Source of the DNA: Gigaspora rosea | Taxonomy: Eukaryota; Glomeromycota; Glomeromycetes; Diversisporales; Gigasporaceae | Reading direction: 5' to 3' | DNA length: 64,000 bases | Assembly: GCA_003550325.1 (NCBI GenBank) | Contig: QKWP01000010.1 | Location: 607,539-671,538, forward strand | Part shown: in pieces, positions 46,801 to 58,538 of the stretch | Position numbering within the stretch: position 1 is the stretch's first letter | Layout of the letters: each line of letters opens with the position of its first letter | Made by a program: the position numbers and the translations under genes | The notes under the pieces: model-generated | Told to the model about the DNA's origin: nothing | The model's input: the letters and a program-made list of their open reading frames with translations, nothing else | The model's database searches: none

Positions 46801-47676
46801 AATAAAACAATCTCAATTACATGAATATCATAATAATTCCAATACAAATTGACTTATCAAAATAGCAAGTAAGTTCTATGTTAGATCTTATGATAATTCT
46901 AATTCAACTAACTAAACCTTAGTCATATGCAGTAATATGGTTACTGGAATAGCAAGTAACAAAATTTTATAGTAACTCCAAATAGAAATTAAAGTTTTTA
47001 TAGTAATTTATTATAAAAATAATAATTCTGATGCAAATTTACTCTATATGTATAACTGGATTAATGCATAAGTTCTGTAAAAAATATTTTGCTATAATTA
47101 ATAATTGAAATTCTAATACAAACTAAACTACAACTATATACTATAGCTACCAGAAAGTGAATATTGTAACTGAATTGTTTACACTAACTTATAAAAAAAT
47201 TATGATAATTTTAATGCAAACTTAACTATGTCTGTGACCAGAATAGCAAGTTCAGTAACAGAATTAAGCAACTCAAGATAGAAATCATGATTGAAATTCA
47301 ATGCAAACTTATTCAGCTACATACTTTATAGCAGTCACCAGAATGGTAAGTTCTGTGACAGATTTTTTAAGTATTTTATGATAGAAATTACGATAATTTC
47401 AAATGCAAACTAATTTAACCTAAACCACATTGTTGTTACTGGAATGGCAGGTAAGTTATAAAAGAATTTTGACTGTAATTCATGATAAAAGTTATGATAA
47501 TTCAAAAGTAAATTGTATTATAATATTTTATTAATGATTTGTTTACAAAAATGCTCAAAATAAATTTAGAACTATGAGTATGATGTCTATATGATTATAA
47601 TATATAATTTAGAAACTATACCTTTGGAACTATAATATTTTTTAAATTTTAAATTTTTAAATCATGTAAAATAAGA

Positions 47677-49954
47677 CTATACAAAATAAATTTCTTGGTT
47701 TACATAACCCGGCCGGGTCCAAAAATTGAAAACTATAAATTATTTTTTTTTAATTAGACAATAGAGATGAGATCAATGGGTCTAGTCCCCTGGTAGGGTT
47801 GTACAATGATAGTACCAAATCAATCTTAACCAAATACAGTATTGTATATCGATTTGCATGTGATAAATTTGGAGGAATCTGGTTTAATGTGTCAGAGATA
47901 AATTTTTTTTTGTTTTTATTCATTTCTGGTGGTGGGACTGGGTCGCAAATCAAATGTTTTACATAACAATTCCATTAGGCATAGAATATAAAACAATTTA
48001 TTAATTAACCCCTTCTCTATCTTTTTGGTTAGCATAACTCTGATCATTGCCAATTGTGTGCTTATTTGTTTATATTTATTTGTTATTATTAGATTTTGAC
48101 TTTGCCTATGACCCGCCACATTTCCTTTTAGACTAAAACAGAAAGATTTTTGTATAAAAATTTTATCTATCTTATCTTGAACTATCTTGAGAAGTGTTGA
48201 ACCTCAGATATATCTGCGCATGTGCCCCAAAGATTTTTGTCGTATTCTGGTTGTATTTATTATATTTTGCTTTTTTTCATAATACACTTCAATCATATGA
48301 TATTTTCTTAATATAGATATTAAATAATCGATTGACGGCTTCCTGAAATCGATCTGCATAAATTAACCTCCCTCTAATTTTTCTTTGTTGACATGCAGCT
48401 GATCATTTTTAATAAAGTTTATAATTAGTGTTATGCATCTTATTTATTGGTTGCAAACTTACTCGTGATCCACTACATTTCCTTTTAGACTAGATAAAAA
48501 TTTTATAAGATCATATATCTTATTTATCTAATCGTTCAGTTAAATTGACTTTTGATTCCATAATTCGATGTATGCATTGCTATAAAACTTTATTTTGAAT
48601 TTACATGCTTAAAATATACATGTACAATAGTAAACTTTATTAGTTAAACTGCATAATATTTTCTTTTTATAGCATAACTTAAATGTATGCCAGTTATAAT
48701 CGAGTAATTAGCTACACTGATCAGCACTATTTAAATTCTATTAGATAGACCTCTATTTACTTATTGTACATACATACGTTTGTAGAATCTTTTTAAATTA
48801 AACATTTCACCTTGTACTTCGTCAATTGTTCTGCTAATTTGTAAACTGTAGATATAAAAATATTAAAATAAAATATGCATAGACAATATTACATGTGAAA
48901 GCGTTATTATTATTATTATTTTGGTTTTTTAATAAGGTATGGCTTAGGGTAGATTATATAAAAGCTTATTTTGTTTCAAAATTTTTTTTAAAATATACAA
49001 TATATTTAACATATTCGGTAAGTATGAAAATGTTATTGTTGGTTTCTACAGTATTTAATTGAATTTTGATTAATTTATGCTATCGCAGCTACAGAGCTTA
49101 ATCACAATGTGAGGTTCTTGTGCTGCAATCGTAGTTGAGGTGCTTAATCAGGTTCTTGGGCTGTCTGTGACAGCTATAAGGCCTAATCACAACATGAGCT
49201 CCTTGCATTGCTATCGCAGCCACGGAGCCTAATTACAATATAAGGTCCTTGTGCTACTATCATAGTTGTGGAGCTTAATTACTACCAAATATGAGGTTCT
49301 TGTATTGCCTGCGACAGCTATAGAGCCTAATCACAGCATGAGATCCTTGCATTGCTATTGCATCCATGGAACCTAATCACAACGTGAGATTCTTGAACTG
49401 TTATAATAGCTACAGTACTTAATCACAAACATGAGGCTCTTACACTGCCTGCACTGCTATAGAGCCTAGTCACAACATAGGTTCCTGCATTGCTATAGCA
49501 GCCACAAAGCCTAATCACAACGTAAAATCCTTGTGCTGCTATTATAGTTGTGGACCCTATAAAAAAAAAAGTCAAAATTCTATTCAAATATTGTTCAGAT
49601 TATTATTTTAAAAAATGAGCATTTTTCGTAATAAAATCCAAACAAAATCTGAAAAATTTTGACTTTTTTTTTATGGGGAGGCTCAATCACTACCTGCAGC
49701 AGACATAGAGCCTAATCACAATATGAAGTCCTTGTATTGCTATCACAGTCATAGAGCCTAATCATAACATAAGATCCTTGTACTGCATAATACAATATGA
49801 GATATAGTACACTTATTTCTAATCTCTAACTCACTTTAAGCAACCCAAGCGCCTAGTTGGATATATAAAAAATTTTTTTAAAAAAAAAAATCCAGATAGC
49901 CGGGTCAAAAATTTTATTTTATGTTATGTAAACCAAGAAATTTATTTTGTATAG
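47677..49954. mobile_element. TIR element (2.3 kb) with perfect 32-bp ends, inserted in the right Helitron
   Basis: The ends start CTATACAAAATAAATTTC in perfect inverted repeat (47677-47708 and 49923-49954). The left Helitron lacks the segment, confirming insertion. A duplicated target site could not be resolved. The interior has no convincing ORF and carries a ~60-bp minisatellite. Confidence 0.8.
49075..49800. repeat. ~60-bp minisatellite inside the 2.3-kb TIR element
   Basis: Units share GCTATCGCAGCYACRGAGCC, then TAATCACAAYATGAGGTCCT and TTGTGCTG. It is interrupted at 49555-49678 by a small foldback with CCCTATAAAAAA/AAAAATGGGG-type ends and inner AGTCAAAATT repeats. Confidence 0.8.
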
Positions 49955-50705
49955 CCTAAAGTAATTTAACAGTTGATAAAATAATTCAGAAGTTAGATGA
50001 AGGCATGTTAAGGCATTTTGATTTAACCAAAATAATTTACTATATTAAACTTAATAATACAATGCCAATTTCAAAAAGATTAAATTTATATTATTTATTC
50101 TTCCAAAGACAGACATGCAATACCAGTAGTTGATTATTGATATAAACAATGAAATTGTGAAATTGTGAACTTTGAGAGGTTAAAATAATATTAAAGTCTA
50201 AGGTTATTAATTTAGAATTACTTATGTCAATTAAAATTTTATAGTTTTTTAAAAAAATAAATAATTTATCCATTTTTTATCCTTTTTGTTTTTTTTAAAT
50301 TTGTATATTAGTATTTTATTAAGATCATTAATATTAGAATGATGATTTGACCTTGAGTTTTAGATTTAGAGTAATATATTTATTAGTGCTAATTTGACTT
50401 TATGCAGTCTCAATAAATACGTATATTTAATCATTAATCAATAATATTTTTGTAAATTAAAATAGTTATCATGAATAAATCATGATAATTCTAATGCAAG
50501 CTAATCAACCTTAGACACATATTGTGTGTACAGCAATAGCTATTAAGTTCTGTAATAGAAGTTTTTTACATATAACTCATTAATATGATCAAAAAAAACC
50601 AAATAAAATAGGTGGCGCGAATGCACCACCTGTCGCACTAGTAGTAATATATAATAATCAGGACAAATATTAGAAATTTCAAAGTGGTTAAGTTAGATTG
50701 TATTA

Positions 50706-51020
50706 CCGTATGTGTCCGAAATTAAGCTACCTTTTTTGGTCAAAAAATTACACAAAAAATCATAAAGTAGCAAGCTTATTTTCAAAATATAGTGTTTTTT
50801 GAAAAATTGACAAATATACTAATAAAAAGTTATCTAAATGACACCAAATTTTTACTGTCATGTATTTTGATATGCTGAACAACTTAACTTAATCGACTTT
50901 TTGAAGTATACTTAGTAGAAAAAAAGTTTATATGTAGCAATTGCTAATGAATTTTTAAGATTTTTAAAAAAATTAGGGGTAGCTTATTTTAGGTAGTAGC
51001 TTATTTTCAGACATATGCGG
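50706..51020. mobile_element. Pogo/mariner-like MITE (315 bp), copy 1
   Basis: The ends are CCGTATGTGTCCGAAATTAA and, inverted, CCGCATATGTCTGAAAATAA, flanked by TA (50704-50705, 51021-51022). GTCCGAAAATAAG-type ends with TA resemble pogo/Tc1-mariner termini. Confidence 0.75.
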
Positions 51021-51226
51021 TACTAATATAGAAACTTACTGTACGTATTAAATTAGACTAACTATTAAATATTAAATATCAAAATCAGAAAACTATAATT
51101 TATAGTAATAGAAGTTTGGTCAAGAAATTTGTTTACTAAAAACTATTGTGACAAATTGAAAAGAAATATGTATAATTTATAAGTTCTAATTTAAAAAAAT
51201 ATTGTTAAAATAAAAGCAATTACATA

Positions 51227-51528
51227 CTGTATTTGTCCGAAAATAAGTACCCTTTTTGGCCAAAAAGTTACACAAAAAATGTAGAGGTTGCTTAGTTAAA
51301 TTTTTTGAAAAATTGAAAAATGTACTAATAAAAAGTTGTCCAAATAGCATGAAATTTTTACTATATGAGTATTTCGTTGCACTGAACAGCTTTACTTAAT
51401 TAAACTTTTGAAGTTTACATAGTAAAAAAAAGTTTATATGTAGCAACTGCTAACAATTACTTTAAAAATTTTTCTGAAAATCTGAGGGTAGCTTCTTTTA
51501 GAGGTAGCTTATTTTCAGAAACCTGCAT
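51227..51528. mobile_element. Pogo/mariner-like MITE (302 bp), copy 2
   Basis: Same family and orientation as copy 1 (CTGTATTTGTCCGAAAATAA; internal AAAAAGTTTATATGTAGCAA), flanked by TA at 51225-51226 and 51529-51530. Confidence 0.75.
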
Positions 51529-51538
51529 TAATTTTAAT

Positions 51539-53194
51539 TAGGGAATTGACCGATAAAAAAATTGTTGATCGATGATTAACCCCAAAAAATTTTTTTAATC
51601 GATCAAAAATCAAGGATGCATGCTTGATCGAGTATGATCAATCAAGCATGTAATTTATGAGCTCGAAAAGATATAATCGATTAATTATTAAGTCAATCAT
51701 TGATCGATAATTAAAAGTTATTGTCACGTAAGTGGATAATAACTCCCAGGGTTCTTATCATTTTATACTATTTTTTTTTTAAATTAAAATTATTTCATTT
51801 TTATTAAACGTAATACTTCATTTATTTGTTACCTTTTTTAATTTAACAATGTAATTAATAATAGAATTTCTAATATTAGCCAGAGGGAAATTTTCCATTA
51901 TACTTTAAGTAGTTTATTTAAAATATTTAAAAGTCGCTGCATGACAAATTCCCAAAATGTCATTACGCGACGAATATAATCAGTCTAACAATAACTATCG
52001 CATAAATAACTGCCATTATAAAACCTACCTAAACCTAACCGTTAACCCTACCTAACCTAACACTAACTGTTCTACGATGAAACCCACCACTTCTTCTCTT
52101 GCTTATTCTGACGATGTCATTTTTTAGCATGACAGTGGTATTGTTTCAAATATTTTGTTTGATAATAATTAGTGTAAGAGGCAAGTCAGTGGATTTCTTA
52201 GTGTATGTTTGCCTGTGTGCTTTTTTTGGCTATACTATAAGTTAAAGCAAAATGACAAGTAACGGCACCAGAATATGGCAACTTGAGGTAAAGTGTTTTT
52301 TTTATTCAAAATTTTTATGAAATAACAAATACAAACCATTTATTCGAATCGATACCAAGTAACGTAAAAACGAAATACTCAAAATACACCATGAATCAGG
52401 AAAAACAATACTTACAATACACCATAAATTAGCTATACTACCAACGACGTAAATGATGGCATCAAAGAAAGCATCATTATGTAGAAAAAAAATTAGCATA
52501 CAAGCGCCAGTTAAAGCGAAACGACCTTACGACACCAACAGTATTAGCACACTGTGACTTCAAGCGAAATACCACTACAACGCAACCAATGACGATAACA
52601 GCAAATGATTGAAAAAGAAAAAGTACAGCACAAAAAAAAAAGAAATTAATATTCAGGCACCAGTTAAAGCGAAACGACAGCACGACACAAACAGTACAGT
52701 ACCAGTACACGATTTCAAGCAATGCAAAAGCGAATCAGCAACACCAGCAAGGATGACGCAAACTAACGACAATACCGTAAAACAACCGAATGGAAAAGTA
52801 CAGTACTACTCACAGGAAAAATTTCGCTATGTAATAAGTAGTATTAAAAAAAATAAATTAGTTAAGAAAAAAAAAACAAATGTGAGAAAAAAATAAATAT
52901 CTGATATATTTATACCTGATTCGTGTAACCAGAAATAAAACTTTTCTCCCAGTTAAATGTTACTTGATATCAGAAAATAATAGCGATCTTCAAATAGTTT
53001 AAAAAAAAAATAGAAAAGAAATGTATAATTCTAATTAAAGTGGCCATACATTAATCGATCAATATTACTTATTTGATCGATCAGCATCATCAATCATTGA
53101 TTGACCTATTGGTGCTTTTGCTTATTAATTAGTGCTCGATTATTGATCTAAATTGATCAATGATCGAGTATAATATAATCGAGTCAATACACTA
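51539..53194. mobile_element. hAT-like element (1656 bp) with GATCGA/TGATCAAT arrays and perfect TSD
   Basis: The ends are TAGGGAATTGACCGAT and, inverted, TAGTGTATTGACTCGAT. The TSD is ATTTTAAT at 51531-51538 and 53195-53202. Arrays of self-complementary GATCGAT-type motifs lie at 51560-51710 and 53055-53175. The interior includes a ~100-bp direct repeat (52488-52580, 52640-52735; shared CCAGTTAAAGCGAAACGAC) and a lysine-rich frame at 52609-52896 without a recognisable domain. No transposase. Confidence 0.85.
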
Positions 53195-53282
53195 ATTTTA
53201 ATTAAATCAAAATTATATAATAATTTCTATATACATTTTTAAATTTTACAAGTCTTGTATTATATTATGCAGCATTATATAT

Positions 53283-53576
53283 TGAGGACCCCAGACATTT
53301 CTCATATAGGTTATAACTAGATTTTGGCCATTTTTGTTCCAATTTGCTAAAAATGACAAAAAATATTTGTTTAATAACTTTCGATCTAGTAATCAGAATT
53401 GAATGACTTTTTTGTTAGATGCGCCTCACTGTGAGCTTCATTTTAAAAAAAAGATTGTTCAAATTGGTCTATTGGATGCCAAGATAATTGGCAAAAACTG
53501 TTTTATGCTTCTTAAATTTCAGGGGTTTTTGCTAAACAAACAAGTATGATCTCTATACTAGATGTCCAGGGTCCTA
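53283..53576. mobile_element. MITE-like foldback (about 294 bp), GGACCC ends
   Basis: The ends TGAGGACCCCAGACATTT and, inverted, TAGGACCCTGGACATCT match with few differences and continue as similar AT-rich arms. The TSD is not resolved. Confidence 0.55.
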
Positions 53577-53863
53577 TGTATTGTATAATCCAGTATGCAT
53601 AATGTATAAGGCACATTTTTAGGCTATATTATAAAAATACATTGTATAAAATGTAAAAAAAAACTTAAAAAAACTGTTTTACACTATTTTTTGCATTTTT
53701 CCAATTTTTGTATTTTTCAATTTTTGCATTTATTAACTGCTAAGTCGCTATTATTTGATACAAGTCATGATCTGAGTTAAATATTTGACCAGATCATGGC
53801 CCAGATTTTTTATTAGCATATTTCAAATATAAGATTTATAAAAATTACTCTATTAGCATTCTT

Positions 53864-54260
53864 TTAAGGATAGAGTGTATGTTAATTATTTTTAATAATA
53901 GTAAAAGTGTTGTATTATATAGCACAGTATACAAAAACTTGCTACCATAGTTAAATAAAATGTATTTTTGTTTAAATCAAAAAAATATATTTACAGTATT
54001 TTTTATGTTCAAATTTTTATTTCAAAGCAAAGAATTTATTATTTTATATTTAATTTTTCAAAAAAATATGCCAAGAAGTTATCAATAGCTGCAACAAAAA
54101 ATGTTTTTTTTGACAGACAAAACAAGTTAAAACTGGTTTTTAATAATAAATAAAATATCTAGAATATTTGATTATATATCAGTATTAGATATTTTGTATT
54201 ACCAACAATCCTAACAATAAGTTTTATAATAATTATAATATCATTATACTCTACCCTTAA
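53864..54260. mobile_element. TTAA-flanked MITE, copy A
   Basis: The left end TTAAGGATAGAGTGTATG and the inverted right end TTAAGGGTAGAGTATAATG belong to the same family as copies at 56391 and 58035. TTAA flanks both sides (piggyBac-like), although a TA duplication is equally possible. No ORF of note. Confidence 0.65.
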
Positions 54261-54384
54261 ATATACTCTTTTTGCCTATTAGCTGTTTTTAAATATAACC
54301 TTTTTATCCAATACCTACTTTTCAAACAAAACCTTTTTTTAAAAAAGGGCCTCTATTAGCAATTTTTCAAATATGACCTTATAT

Positions 54385-54600
54385 AGATTGTTTGGGTTCT
54401 TTGTTAATAGTACTTTTGATATTATCATGCCAATAGGCAGCAGCTCTGACTAAATACTCTGAAAAAATATTAATTTTTTTTTTATCTCTTCAATTATTAG
54501 ATACAGTGGCTTTCTCAAATATGTTAATATACTTAGTCGAGTCTTCTTCTTCCTTACGATGAAATGGGTTTACTTTAAATATATTTAACTTCTTTATACT
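54385..54600 (-). pseudogene. LTR-retrotransposon gag relic
   Basis: One minus-strand frame, broken by a single TGA, reads FHRKEEEDSTKYINIFEKAT, then RDKKKINIFSEYLVRAAAYW. This resembles the capsid segment of Ty3-type gag (short acidic lead, helix with FEKA, later AAAYWHD). No protease or RT was found nearby. Assignment is by pattern only. Confidence 0.5.
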
Positions 54601-55459
54601 ATACCAGATGTGCTTCTCATTTGAATTTATTAATAGTAACTTCTTTAAAGCTATTGCTACCTATTTGAGTAGAAGCCTCAGTTGTATGAAATTCATTGCC
54701 ATTTTCTTATAATAAGTACAATGCTTTTATTATTTTTTGGCTTTCTTTTCTCTTTGAGTTAACACTAGGTTTTTATTTTATTTATTGATTTACACAGAAT
54801 CAGATACTGTAAATCACAAAAAGTGATCTTTAGTCAAACTTACAATGAGTTATCTTTATAATTTCAATATTGATTCTTATTATAATTCTTATAGTTACCA
54901 CCAAGTGTTAACCTGCAAGTACCTCTATAAATCAAGGTTAATAGAGCAACTATTAGCAAGATGAGCACAAAAACACAACTATTTAGTAGTTTGCTATAGT
55001 TATTAGTATATAATTTTAGTAAAAGAGTTTATAGAACCTAATACAACTTAGATCTAAGTTTGTAGAATTTTAGCAGTATTTTAGCCAAATAGATATAAAT
55101 CAAGCAAAAGTTGAAAATTTACTATATAAAAATGCAACATTTGATAAATTTCTATACAAAAATTCTTTTTTTAGATCATCTGAGTTGTATTAGAGTTCTT
55201 CTGGGTTCTGGGTTCATGTATAGTGATTTGTTAATGTGAGTGAGTGCGTGATATAATTTATGGTATTAATTATATATCTGATATAATAAAGTATCTTTTA
55301 TTGATAATAAAGAGATATAATATAAGCCGGATTGTACCTTTGGGTATAAGAAAGAGTCCTAATAGCTCTTACGAAAAGAGACCCAGGTGGCTAAACTACC
55401 GCATAGGTAATGCAGACATCCGGTGAATCTGTTGAAAGTCTAGGTGAAAAACTGAAGAT
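54601..55459. other. AT-rich sequence, no gene recognised
   Basis: A 60-codon open frame at 55244-55426 has no recognisable feature. Nothing else could be supported. Confidence 0.45.
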
Positions 55460-55462
55460 CAG

Positions 55463-56304
55463 AGGGTTTAAATAAGCAATTTTCGTAGTTGGATTGCAGG
55501 TATAGTATCTAGTGTGGAACCTTTGAGCAGACCACTTAAATTAGACACCAAAAGTGTATGTGTAGCTAGTTGTACTTGTAATACAGAAATTTAAAGAAGC
55601 AGAAAAATGGAAACTTATTTGGCAAGTTCTAAGTAAGGAGGTAGTATGTTCTTCAATGGTGCTACTAAACTAGAATATTGGACCAAAGCTGGAAAACCAG
55701 ATGTCGACCTCAGAAACAAGATCTACCAACCTGGCCACCAAAGTTATACTGGAGGAAAAGGACCTATGTTATAAAAGTAGATACCAGAGGGAAAAAACTA
55801 TAATAGCATCTAATCTAGATAAATCAACCTTTTCAGGCCAACTAGATTAGAAGTCTGGGATGTATCAGGAAAGGCCAGATAGGAAGGTAATGGTGAGTAC
55901 CAGGGTTGGAGTAAACCTTACAAGGACAGAAGTAGCTAATAGTAGCAGTTGCAGAGTTTTTCTAACTACAAGTTGCTTATCTTAGTGAATATATAAGTTA
56001 CTGAAGCATAAATAGTACCTATATAGGACAGGAACTGCTCTACCAAGTTTTCAGTTGAGGATAACAGGACCAGAAATACCTGGCTGGGTCCTAAAGATAG
56101 TGGATAAGTATCCAGAACTAGCTAACTAACTTATGTAACAATTTTGTTTTAGTGATACAGAATAGGTTGGCAAGAGGAGCAGGGATTAGAGTGTTTAAAT
56201 AGGCAATCTTCTAGTTGGGTTGCAGGTATGGCAGCTAGAACCTTTGGCAGACTATTTAAATTAGACAACCAAAAGTTGTATGTGTGACTAGTTGTATTCT
56301 CATC
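55463..56304. repeat. Direct repeats of ~113 bp flanking a 0.6-kb GC-richer segment
   Basis: 55463-55575 and 56192-56304 share GTTTAAATARGCAAT, GTTGGRTTGCAGGTAT, CTTTGRGCAGAC and TGTATGTGTGRCTAGTTGTA. The segment between is less AT-rich than its flanks. In one frame it gives a broken peptide without a recognised domain. A small LTR-type element or a decayed gene is possible. Confidence 0.5.
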
Positions 56305-56390
56305 AATGTAACAAATACAGGTACTCTACTAGAGGGATACTAATGGTTCTAATATCTTGAATAAAATTTTCTAAATCCCAAAGTGAACAT

Positions 56391-56763
56391 TTAAGAGTAG
56401 AGTGAATGTAGATCATTTTTAATAGTAATCACATTATAATCATATGAAATCATGTGATTGACCAATCTGGATTGTAAACAACATTATCTGTCCAATCAGA
56501 ATTAGCAATCTCATGTGTTATCTAAGTAAATTTAGGACTATCTAAGTTTTTTTATCAATATATGAAGGCAGATTTTTTTAAATTTATGAGTTCTAGAATT
56601 TCACAATTATGAAATAAGGGCTCATTCTTGTGATACCAAATTTTTGTTAAAATTGGTCATAGTTTTAAAAAGTTTATCAGGGGCATGTGTTTAATTTCTA
56701 TATAAAATCTTATAGTACCACATAGATTATAAGAAAATTGACCTACGTTCACCTTACCATTAA
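56391..56763. mobile_element. TTAA-flanked MITE, copy B
   Basis: TTAAGAGTAGAGTGAATGTA and the inverted TTAATGGTAAGGTGAACGTA form the ends, each followed by GRTCA. Flanked by TTAA at both sides. Same family as copies A and C. Confidence 0.7.
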
Positions 56764-57337
56764 AAAAAAAAAGAGATGTAATAGCAAATATAACTACAAA
56801 GTAGAACAAATGTTGCCTGTATATATACTAAAATTTTAATAGTAGAAATATTTGGTATTTATACCAACTGTAGGATCTATCACTTATGCTAGTTCTTTTA
56901 TATCCATTATTTATATCAGATTTATCATTTATGGCAGAAATAACTAATATAACAAAAATAGCAGATCTGCTATTTTGGGTGCAGCAGTGGTGCAGTTCTT
57001 TCATGATCTAATATCACCCTGTAATTTATCTGATTTAATAGAGGTTCTTACTAAAAGTGATACTGGTCCAATTTTCTTATATAAAAATGAAATTAACTTT
57101 TAAAAAATTTAAGATTATTTTTATCTTTTAACTGAAACTGTACTTGGAAATATGCCTAATAAATAAGTATCAAAGATATAATATATTAATATTATTAAAT
57201 TACATTATATTATTATCAAAATTGGTTCTATAGTAAAAATTGATGCTATATACTCATGTCTTTGTAGAAATCTAAAATTAATTATAATAATGTCTAGTAT
57301 ATAACCCATTACGTTGCTATTGAACTTCACTTTAGAA
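56764..57337. other. AT-rich sequence, no feature
   Basis: No coding, RNA or repeat-end signal was supported. Confidence 0.5.
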
Positions 57338-57780
57338 CTAGTGCAAGAAGTGGTGCTTTTATGCTATCTATCTTATTTAGATTTTTTTAATTATATTAGT
57401 GAGTTACTATAGAAAATTCTATTACAAAACTTATTAACAATTGAGTTACACACAATATGTAATTAAGATAATTTTGATTAAAACTATCATAATTTCTATG
57501 TAAAAATTCTGTCTTATAACTTTACTTGATAATAAAGTGCATGCATTTGTTAAGATTGAGTTAGTTTGTATTGATTTATATAATGAATTATTTAAAAATT
57601 TGTTATAAATTCACTATTCTAGTGACTCAGTATGTGAATAAAATTATGTATTAGAATTATTGTGATTTTTATAATGTGTTACTTTAAAACATTTTGTTAT
57701 GAACTTATAATAGTACATTGTTAAAGTTGAGTTAGTTTATATTGTAATTTCTACTATGGGTTACTGTAAAAAATATTCTA

Positions 57781-57942
57781 AAGTTAGCCCTCTCAGAACC
57801 TGTATGCATGGTAGACAGGTTTAGTATCAGAAATAGCAGGTTATCAGTTATTACTTATGGAACAGGTGACTGGTGGATTGATTTTTAACTGATTTTGGCA
57901 GGTTATTAGTTTTGACAGGATCAGCTCTGAGAGAGCTGACTG
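57781..57942. mobile_element. Tc1/mariner-like MITE (162 bp)
   Basis: The ends are AAGTTAGCCCTCTCAGAACC and, inverted, CAGTCAGCTCTCTCAGAGC, flanked by TA (57779-57780, 57943-57944). Inserted in a satellite unit. Confidence 0.75.
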
Positions 57943-58034
57943 TATACTAATACAGTATAAAATAGTTGAGTTAGTTTGCACTAAAATTATCTGTTAAAAC
58001 TTACTTGCTATATAATTAGACCATTTAGCTTGCA

Positions 58035-58538
58035 TTAAGGGTAGAGAGTATGTAGATCATTTCTATTAATAAACTAGTTACTAAAAAGTTTATATTTAAT
58101 AATAAAGAAAATTTTTATTAAGTAACCATATTAAATTTTTAAATAAAATTGTAGAGGAGGTTTTTCTGATTCTAACGGTGGTCGGATCATTAAAATTGGC
58201 CCAGTAGAACATAAGATATAGTTGTTTTTATCTTCGCAACCCTATTTTACTTATTGTTTACACGTGATTTGATTGGCCAATTTTTGATCGCCCCCGCAGA
58301 ATAGACCCCGCCCCCACAAAAGTTGATACTATAAAAACTTTATCAAATTTCATTCCAAATTAATAAAATTTTTATAGTATGTGTAATTTTTTATTACGAA
58401 CAATTTTTACTTAGTACATAAATACAATTTATATAGTAAAAAATTACTTTTATATGTAGCAACTTTTAAATTCGCAGTAAAAATATTTTTGGTCACTCGT
58501 TTATTAATAGAAATGATCTACATACCCTCTACCCTTAA
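58035..58538. mobile_element. TTAA-flanked MITE, copy C (504 bp)
   Basis: TTAAGGGTAGAGAGTATGTA and its inverted partner (TTAAGGGTAGAGGGTATGTA) continue as GATCATTTCTATTAATAAA. Removing it leaves GCATTAAAATTATC, the normal satellite sequence, which supports a TTAA (or TA) duplication. Confidence 0.82.

Larger units (their letters stand above)
43945..50641 (+). mobile_element. Non-autonomous Helitron, right copy (plus orientation)
   Basis: The 5' end is TCTATAATAC preceded by A. The 3' end is the hairpin at 50611-50630, then TGTCGCA, CTAG (50638-50641) and T. The body is collinear with the inverted left copy at 21403-27662, apart from insertions: ~43-bp repeats, 44510-44640 ATAATGCTGTA repeats, and the satellite array at 45780-47560. 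A TATC microsatellite lies at 45233-45250. No Rep/helicase ORF was found. Confidence 0.82.

Noticed and set aside
52021-52075. Interstitial telomere (CCTAAC-like repeats)
   Set aside because: The motif is too degenerate and short, and lies inside a hAT-like element.
55320-55440. Possible rRNA fragment because of less AT-rich, structured-looking sequence
   Set aside because: No recognisable conserved rRNA core sequence.
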